5,426 bases of DNA from assembly GCA_910577065.1 (NCBI GenBank), contig CAJTLD010000132.1, forward strand, positions 1 through 5,426, read 5' to 3'. Shown here piece after piece: positions 1 through 3,575 of this stretch; positions within the stretch are counted from its first letter, which is position 1; every line of letters starts with the position of its first letter. Position numbers and translations under genes: made by a program. The stretch comes from an uncultured Lachnospiraceae bacterium. Lineage in GTDB: Bacteria; Bacillota; Clostridia; Lachnospirales; Lachnospiraceae. The notes beneath the pieces were generated by a model. That model made no database searches, had not been told where the DNA came from, and saw nothing but the letters and a program-made list of their open reading frames with translations.

Positions 1-564
1 CCGGTACCGCAGAAGATTGTGGCCGAGCCGCCGGAATATGACGCGGCGCTTTTGAGTGTAAATGAATATTCCAGGCCAGGTACGGCTCTTGACAAAGTAA
101 AAGGGGTTGTAATCCACTATACGGCCAATCCGGGTACGACGGCTATGCAGAACAGGGACTATTTTGAAGGGCTTTCCCTTTCGGGAGAGACATATGCCAG
201 CAGCCATTTTGTCATTGGAATAGAGGGGGAGTTAATCCAGTGTATTCCCTGCAATGAAATCTCGTATGCGTCCAACGAAAGAAACGAAGACACCGTTTCC
301 ATTGAATGCTGTATACCGGATGAATCCGGTAAGTTTACAGAAGATACCTATGGGACGCTGGTGCATCTGACGGCATGGCTTATGGGGCGGTATGAGCTTG
401 GAATAAGCGATATCATCCGCCATTATGATGTGACAGGCAAGGCGTGTCCCAAATATTATGTAGAATACCCCGCGGCATGGGAGACCTTCCGGGAAGATGT
501 TTTACGTTACATAGATTCCCATGGGGAAGAAGTTTCGGATGCATATCAGGACAATATGAATTGA
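1..564 (+). CDS. N-acetylmuramoyl-L-alanine amidase (Amidase_2/PGRP fold), 5'-truncated by the window
   Basis: This enzyme would cut the amide bond between N-acetylmuramic acid and the stem peptide of peptidoglycan. The frame is open from base 1 (P-V-P-Q-K-I-V-A-E-P), so the true start lies upstream; the GTG at 19 has no convincing ribosome site and is probably internal. Counting from that GTG, the core spans about residues 25-166. Visible active-site elements are the first zinc ligand in VIHYTA (H33), the acidic residue in VSIECC (E96), and the second and third ligands in RHYDVTGKACPKYY (H135, C143). This matches the His/His/Cys-or-Asp zinc site of Amidase_2 enzymes. From memory of the family, relatives in Lachnospiraceae carry an N-terminal membrane anchor before a region like P-E-Y-D...VNEYSRPGTAL; that anchor would be outside the window. 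The stop (562-564) lies inside the -35 box of the next gene's promoter. The family assignment is firm; membrane anchoring is inferred. Confidence 0.93.
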   Translation, partial: PVPQKIVAEPPEYDAALLSVNEYSRPGTALDKVKGVVIHYTANPGTTAMQNRDYFEGLSLSGETYASSHFVIGIEGELIQCIPCNEISYASNERNEDTVSIECCIPDESGKFTEDTYGTLVHLTAWLMGRYELGISDIIRHYDVTGKACPKYYVEYPAAWETFREDVLRYIDSHGEEVSDAYQDNMN

Positions 565-589
565 CAAGCAATATTCTGGCACGTATAAT
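561..589 (+). promoter_or_regulatory. Perfect-consensus sigma-A promoter for the esterase gene
   Basis: TTGACA at 561-566 and TATAAT at 584-589 are separated by exactly 17 bp, an exact match to the housekeeping consensus in both hexamers and spacing. Transcription would start near 596, leaving a leader of about 25 nt before the ribosome site and ATG at 621. The -35 box contains the TGA stop of the upstream amidase, so the esterase-exonuclease pair can be transcribed independently of the amidase. The call rests on sequence match only; no start site is known. Confidence 0.88.
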
Positions 590-607
590 GGAGACATATA
601 GAGCAGA

Positions 608-613
608 TGGAGG
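608..613 (+). promoter_or_regulatory. Ribosome binding site that fixes the esterase start at 621
   Basis: TGGAGG lies 7 bases before the ATG at 621. It decides the start: the same frame is open back to an ATG at 444, but that extension would lie inside the amidase gene, upstream of the promoter, and would place 59 non-signal residues before an obvious signal peptide. Confidence 0.85.
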
Positions 614-620
614 TATACAG

Positions 621-1931
621 ATGAAGGGGTTTAAATGGAAACGGACGGCGGCATTGTGCATAGCGGGCATTATGCTGTTTGCGGGGGTTTTGTGCGGCGG
701 GGGCGGCGTTTTGGTAAAGGCGGCCGGCGTGTCTTTGAGCGAGACGGCGGTTACGATGGCTCCTGCGACGACAAAGACGCTTACGCTTCAAGGCGCAGCC
801 GCCAATAAGATTAAATGGACCAGCAGCAATAAAAAAGTTGCTACGGTAAGCAGCAAAGGAAAAATTACGGCCAGATCCAAAGGCACCGCTAAAATCAAAG
901 CGGCCTATAAGAAGAAAAAATATACCTGCACCGTATCTGTTGTATATGGGAATTACACGACGTCGGACGGAATGCGATATAAGGATATCAAGGGCAGTTT
1001 CGGGCAAAGCGGGCGTTGGTACAAAAAAAGCATAAACGGAAAAGAGTATGAATATACCAGCACGGACGGAAGCGCCATTTATTTTAAAGTAACCGGCAGC
1101 AAATATGTCAATGTCAGTTTTGTAGCCCAGGTTGCAGCGGCAATTCCTTATTTTTCCTATTCGGTAGACGGCGGTTCTATGAAGAGGCAGCTTGTCACCA
1201 AAAATAAATTAAACCTGGGAAATGCAAAAACACATTATGTACGTCTGGTGATTGATTCTATGTCAGAGCAGGAAAACCGCTGGGCAGCGGAGGCCGGCAT
1301 TGGCATCGGCGCCATTACGCCGGTATCTGCGGACGGCGCTGTAGCGGCGATAAAACCGGAAAATGCGACGATTGCATTTTTTGGGGACAGCATAACGCAG
1401 GGAATCCGCGTGTTGAATAAGAAGCTGACGCCTGCGGGAGCAAGCACCACCAACAGTTATGCATGGCAATGTGCAAAGCAGCTGGATCTGGTGCCTTATT
1501 TTGCAGGATTTGGCGGCTCGGGAATTGTACAGCCAGGTTCGTTTAATAACTGCATCAATGCAATTGAGAGCAATTCGGCTTACCATAAAGCAGAAAAATT
1601 TGACGCCGATGTGATTGTAGTGGAACACGGGACGAATGATGTCTATACATATGGAGAAATTTATGTAAGCGAGTACAAGCGCGTTTTAAATCTGCTCCAC
1701 CAGAAGCATCCCAATGCGAAAATTTTGGCTATGATACCTTTTACACAGCTTCATGCGGATGAAATCCGAAGTGCGGCGGCAGCTTATCCGAAGTGGTGTT
1801 CGGTGATTGAAACGTCTTCCTGGAGGCTTTCTTATACCGACGGGCTGCATCCGAATAAATCCGGTGCAAAAACAGCGGGTAAGAACCTGGCAAAGAAAGT
1901 GGCTTCCATCCGGAAGGTTACGTTGTATTAG
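621..1931 (+). CDS. Secreted Big_2-domain SGNH/GDSL esterase (CE2-like carbohydrate esterase)
   Basis: This is a 436-residue exported hydrolase, probably removing acetyl or other acyl groups from a glycan outside the cell. Residues 1-35 look like a signal peptide: basic KGFKWKR, a hydrophobic stretch to about 32, then KAA. No lipobox fits the cysteine at 25. Residues about 37-108 form a Big_2-type Ig-like domain (KIKWTSSNKKVATVSSKGKI, then a G-T-A-K-I-K strand). Residues about 112-245 are strand-rich and resemble the jelly-roll domain that precedes the catalytic domain in CE2 esterases. Residues about 248-432 are the SGNH domain: nucleophile S257 in FFGDSITQG, a Gly block in GFGGSG (296-301), N339 in HGTND, and D407/H410 in DGLHPN. 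All catalytic blocks are intact. The start at 621 is set by TGGAGG and a consensus promoter. The exonuclease follows after two bases. The fold and active site are clear; the CE2 label and the substrate are inferred, and it could equally act on wall polysaccharide or diet-derived glycan. Confidence 0.9.
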   Translation: MKGFKWKRTAALCIAGIMLFAGVLCGGGGVLVKAAGVSLSETAVTMAPATTKTLTLQGAAANKIKWTSSNKKVATVSSKGKITARSKGTAKIKAAYKKKKYTCTVSVVYGNYTTSDGMRYKDIKGSFGQSGRWYKKSINGKEYEYTSTDGSAIYFKVTGSKYVNVSFVAQVAAAIPYFSYSVDGGSMKRQLVTKNKLNLGNAKTHYVRLVIDSMSEQENRWAAEAGIGIGAITPVSADGAVAAIKPENATIAFFGDSITQGIRVLNKKLTPAGASTTNSYAWQCAKQLDLVPYFAGFGGSGIVQPGSFNNCINAIESNSAYHKAEKFDADVIVVEHGTNDVYTYGEIYVSEYKRVLNLLHQKHPNAKILAMIPFTQLHADEIRSAAAAYPKWCSVIETSSWRLSYTDGLHPNKSGAKTAGKNLAKKVASIRKVTLY

Positions 1932-1933
1932 AA

Positions 1934-2641
1934 ATGACTGAAAATTATGTTGTAGTGGATTTGGAAATGACGGGTTTAAATCCCAAAACGGATTGTATTT
2001 TGGAGATCGGCGCCGTAAAAGCGGCGGGAAAACGGGTGCAGGACGAGTTTTCAAAGCTGGTTTGCCCCAATCGCCCGTTGGACGATAAGATTGCGGCGCT
2101 GACCGGCATTTCGGATGAAATGGCCGCGCAGGGGGAAGAGCAGGATACGGCGGTAAGGCAATTTCTGGAATTTGCGGAAGATTTTACCTGGGTGGGGCAT
2201 AATGTAATGTTTGACTACCGGTTTATCCGGCAGTGGGAGGCCAATCACCGTATACAAAGGACATGCTACGCTGTGGATACTTTAAAAATTGCCAGAGTAT
2301 GCCTGCCGGGCTTGGAAAAGAAATCCCTGGATTTTTTGTGTGAATATTTTGGGATTAAGCGGAAGGCAAAACACCGGGCGCTTGACGATGCAAAGGCAAC
2401 GCAGGTTTTATATGAAATGCTAAAAGATCAGTTTTTACAAAAAGAACCGAATCTGTTTGTTCCCAAAAAGATGCAGTGCAGCGTAAAGCGGCAGACGCCC
2501 ATTACGCCCCGCCAGAAGGAATATTTGACGAAACTTATGCAATGTCATGGGATTGTGCCAAAGATACCGGTCGATCAGCTTTGCCGCAGCGAAGCGTCGC
2601 GGCTTGCCGATCGGATTATCCGACAGTATGGAAAGATTTGA
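1934..2641 (+). CDS. DEDDh-family 3'-5' exonuclease (DnaQ/Pol III epsilon-like)
   Basis: This 235-residue cytoplasmic protein would degrade DNA or RNA from the 3' end using two metal ions. The exonuclease fold covers about residues 5-165. Exo I is VVVDLEMTG with D9 and E11, Exo II is HNVMFDYRFI with D94, and Exo III is HRALDDAKA with H147 and D152, so the full D-E-D-H-D set is present. The start is secure because Exo I begins eight residues after the ATG. Residues about 189-235 form a separate short helical module (TPRQKEYLTKLM ... SEASRLADRI), resembling a small C-terminal element I recall on several clostridial proteins; its role is unknown. The gene begins two bases after the esterase TAG in another frame. 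The nearest purine-rich site, GGAAGG at 1912-1917, is 16 bases from the ATG and too far to be ideal, so translation is probably coupled to the esterase. It is not a full DNA polymerase III; it is more likely a stand-alone repair or RNA-processing nuclease. Confidence 0.92.
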   Translation: MTENYVVVDLEMTGLNPKTDCILEIGAVKAAGKRVQDEFSKLVCPNRPLDDKIAALTGISDEMAAQGEEQDTAVRQFLEFAEDFTWVGHNVMFDYRFIRQWEANHRIQRTCYAVDTLKIARVCLPGLEKKSLDFLCEYFGIKRKAKHRALDDAKATQVLYEMLKDQFLQKEPNLFVPKKMQCSVKRQTPITPRQKEYLTKLMQCHGIVPKIPVDQLCRSEASRLADRIIRQYGKI

Positions 2642-2646
2642 CGGGT

Positions 2647-3264
2647 TTATTTTTCAAAAACATCTAACTTTTGCAGGACAGATGCAAGGCCCGCTTCTTC
2701 ATCCATGGAAGATACGGCCTGTCTAATGGCATCAATTTTTTCCGGCGTACCCTGCGCTTGGTACAGCTTGGCCAGGGAAATGTAAATCTGGCTTAACGGA
2801 ACCTTAAGTTCCATGGCGTATTCGTACACTGCCGCGGCTTCTTCGATATGCCCAAGCTGCTCGTGCCGCTGGGCGTACAGGGCAAGCGTTTTGGAAAGGC
2901 GGAAATATCTGTCGTCATACTTTGTCAGGCGTTTTAAGTTGGCGGGGCCGTACATCAGCTTTAAATCCGTATTGGAATATTTGGTTAAATTGATGATGCG
3001 CTTGCCGTCCATTTTGGCCAGATAGGTTTCGAGGTCTTTTAAAGCCTCGTCTTCATATTTTCCCAGAGGAAGCCGTTTGGAATTATAGTCCAAAAAATCA
3101 AGGCCGGAAATGTCCTGCTTGCGCGTATTGTCCGCCATGCGTTCGCGCTCTAAGAAAGAACGGTTGACCTCTTGCTGGTTTCTTGTCTGCTGGTTGCGCC
3201 TGTGGCTCAAAAACATTAAGAAAAGGACGGATAAAATAAATAAAAAAGGGATTTGGAAGTGCAT
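2647..3264 (-). CDS. Membrane-anchored TPR-like protein of unknown function
   Basis: I do not recognise this 205-residue protein as a named family. It opens with a hydrophobic helix (residues about 4-20, PFLFILSVLFLMFLS) followed by a basic and polar stretch (HRRNQQTRNQQ). This suggests a single N-terminal anchor with the rest in the cytoplasm by the positive-inside rule. Residues 30-120 are charged and lack a recognisable motif. Residues about 121-190 read as two tetratricopeptide-like helical pairs (LALYAQRHEQLGHIEEAAAVYEYA, shown here as 129-150 in part, and IYISLAKLYQAQG at 160-172), so a protein-protein scaffold is plausible. The start is supported by AGGAGA on the minus strand (3272-3277) seven bases before the ATG. 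It converges on the exonuclease with 5 bp between stops and no visible terminator. A promoter at 3443-3471 is its best candidate. The reading frame is confident; function is not assignable. Confidence 0.8.
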   Translation of the reverse strand: MHFQIPFLFILSVLFLMFLSHRRNQQTRNQQEVNRSFLERERMADNTRKQDISGLDFLDYNSKRLPLGKYEDEALKDLETYLAKMDGKRIINLTKYSNTDLKLMYGPANLKRLTKYDDRYFRLSKTLALYAQRHEQLGHIEEAAAVYEYAMELKVPLSQIYISLAKLYQAQGTPEKIDAIRQAVSSMDEEAGLASVLQKLDVFEK

Positions 3265-3271
3265 ATTCGGA

Positions 3272-3279
3272 TCTCCTTT
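3272..3279 (-). promoter_or_regulatory. Ribosome binding site of the TPR-like gene
   Basis: Read on the minus strand, AAAGGAGA precedes the ATG (3264-3262) by 7 bases. It is a near-ideal match to the anti-Shine-Dalgarno sequence and supports the chosen start, which places the hydrophobic anchor at the very N-terminus. Confidence 0.85.
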
Positions 3280-3306
3280 CAGATACAGATGTAAATTTAT
3301 GGAAAT

Positions 3307-3314
3307 GAGGTGAT
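3307..3314 (+). promoter_or_regulatory. Strong ribosome binding site for the 35-residue peptide
   Basis: GAGGTGAT is an eight-base exact complement to the 3' end of Firmicutes 16S rRNA, ending three bases before the GTG start at 3318. It is the main evidence that this short frame is translated. Confidence 0.75.
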
Positions 3315-3317
3315 ATT

Positions 3318-3425
3318 GTGTTTCACTTTTTTACGCCGAAAACCAAGCGTATCATAGCCGGGATAATCGCAGGCTTACTAGTGATATCTATGGTTTTGAC
3401 AGCTGTTATTTCTTTTATAATGTAA
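3318..3425 (+). CDS. Small single-helix membrane peptide, 35 residues
   Basis: A GTG start at 3318 opens a 35-codon frame ending at TAA 3423-3425. It encodes a basic N-terminus (FHFFTPKTKR) and one hydrophobic helix of about 24 residues (IIAGIIAGLLVISMVLTAVI and onward to SFIM). The start is backed by GAGGTGAT at 3307-3314, eight bases matching the classic anti-Shine-Dalgarno, with 7 bases from the GAGG core to the GTG. The composition (Lys/Arg before, uninterrupted hydrophobics after) predicts insertion with the N-terminus inside. It sits divergently from the TPR-like gene, 53 bp from that gene's ATG, and upstream of the VanW-family gene. I see no clear promoter of its own. It resembles the many tiny one-helix proteins of Clostridia, but I cannot name a family. 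A chance frame is possible; the strong ribosome site and coherent membrane-protein composition argue against it. Confidence 0.68.
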   Translation: MFHFFTPKTKRIIAGIIAGLLVISMVLTAVISFIM

Positions 3426-3432
3426 CACGCCT

Positions 3433-3453
3433 TTCTGTAACAAATATACAGAA
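3433..3453. promoter_or_regulatory. Inverted repeat TTCTGTA-N7-TACAGAA over the leftward -10 region
   Basis: A perfect 7-bp dyad with a 7-bp centre covers the -10 box and start region of the leftward promoter and begins 7 bp after the stop of the 35-residue peptide. It could be a repressor operator for the leftward promoter. Read as RNA it could be a weak A/U-rich terminator for the peptide gene, since TTT follows at 3454-3456, but the stem is AT-rich and the T run is short. Confidence 0.4.
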
Positions 3454-3471
3454 TTTGCGTTCAAATGTCAA
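3443..3471 (-). promoter_or_regulatory. Leftward sigma-A promoter, probably for the TPR-like gene
   Basis: On the minus strand, TTGACA (3471 to 3466) and TATATT (3448 to 3443) are separated by exactly 17 bp, one mismatch from consensus over both hexamers. Transcription would start near 3436 and run leftward, giving the TPR-like gene (ATG at 3264) a leader of about 170 nt. That leader is antisense to the entire 35-residue peptide gene. I saw no better promoter in the 53 bp directly upstream of the TPR-like gene. Confidence 0.68.
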
Positions 3472-3492
3472 ATTAATTTGTAGATATTTATC

Positions 3493-3522
3493 TTGAAAAA
3501 GGAATGCCAAATGATTTAAAAT
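3493..3522 (+). promoter_or_regulatory. Probable sigma-A promoter for the VanW-family gene
   Basis: TTGAAA at 3493-3498 and TAAAAT at 3517-3522 are separated by 18 bp; each hexamer differs from consensus at one position. Transcription would start near 3529, leaving about 45 nt of leader before the ATG at 3576. It lies just upstream of an operator-like dyad. The match is reasonable in an AT-rich region, so chance occurrence cannot be excluded. Confidence 0.6.
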
Positions 3523-3526
3523 ACTG

Positions 3527-3542
3527 GGTGTACCTGTATACC
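3527..3542. promoter_or_regulatory. Operator-like dyad GGTGTAC-CT-GTATACC at the VanW gene start site
   Basis: The two 7-bp arms match at six of seven positions and are separated by 2 bp, which is too short for an RNA hairpin loop but suits a dimeric DNA-binding protein. The dyad sits over the predicted transcription start of the VanW-family gene, where a bound repressor would block initiation. No regulator gene is present in the window and the binding protein cannot be named. Confidence 0.4.
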
Positions 3543-3562
3543 AAATGTAAAGGCAGGGACAG

Positions 3563-3568
3563 AAAGGA
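3563..3568 (+). promoter_or_regulatory. Ribosome binding site of the VanW-family gene
   Basis: AAAGGA lies 7 bases before the ATG at 3576. This start places a basic n-region and hydrophobic signal sequence at the N-terminus, which confirms the choice. Confidence 0.8.
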
Positions 3569-3575
3569 TGATACG

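Noticed and set aside
19..21. GTG at 19 as the true amidase start
   Set aside because: The frame is open to the first base of the window with a protein-like sequence before it, and no purine-rich ribosome site precedes the GTG. Relatives as I recall them have further N-terminal sequence.
444..620. N-terminal extension of the esterase frame back to an ATG at 444
   Set aside because: It overlaps the amidase gene, lies upstream of the perfect promoter, lacks a ribosome site, and would put 59 residues before a clear signal peptide.
680..695. Lipobox around the cysteine at residue 25 of the esterase (lipoprotein reading)
   Set aside because: The residues before the cysteine (G-V-L) do not fit the usual small residue at -1, so an ordinary signal peptide ending near KAA is preferred.
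2611..2623. TCGGA-TTA-TCCGA hairpin near the exonuclease end as a terminator
   Set aside because: It lies inside the coding sequence, has a short stem and is not followed by a T run in either direction.
3396..3421. TTGACA (3396-3401) and TATAAT (3416-3421) on the plus strand as a promoter
   Set aside because: Both hexamers are perfect but the spacer is only 14 bp, well outside the 16-18 bp that sigma-A uses efficiently, and both lie in the peptide coding sequence. The 18-bp spaced pair at 3493-3522 is a better promoter for the next gene.
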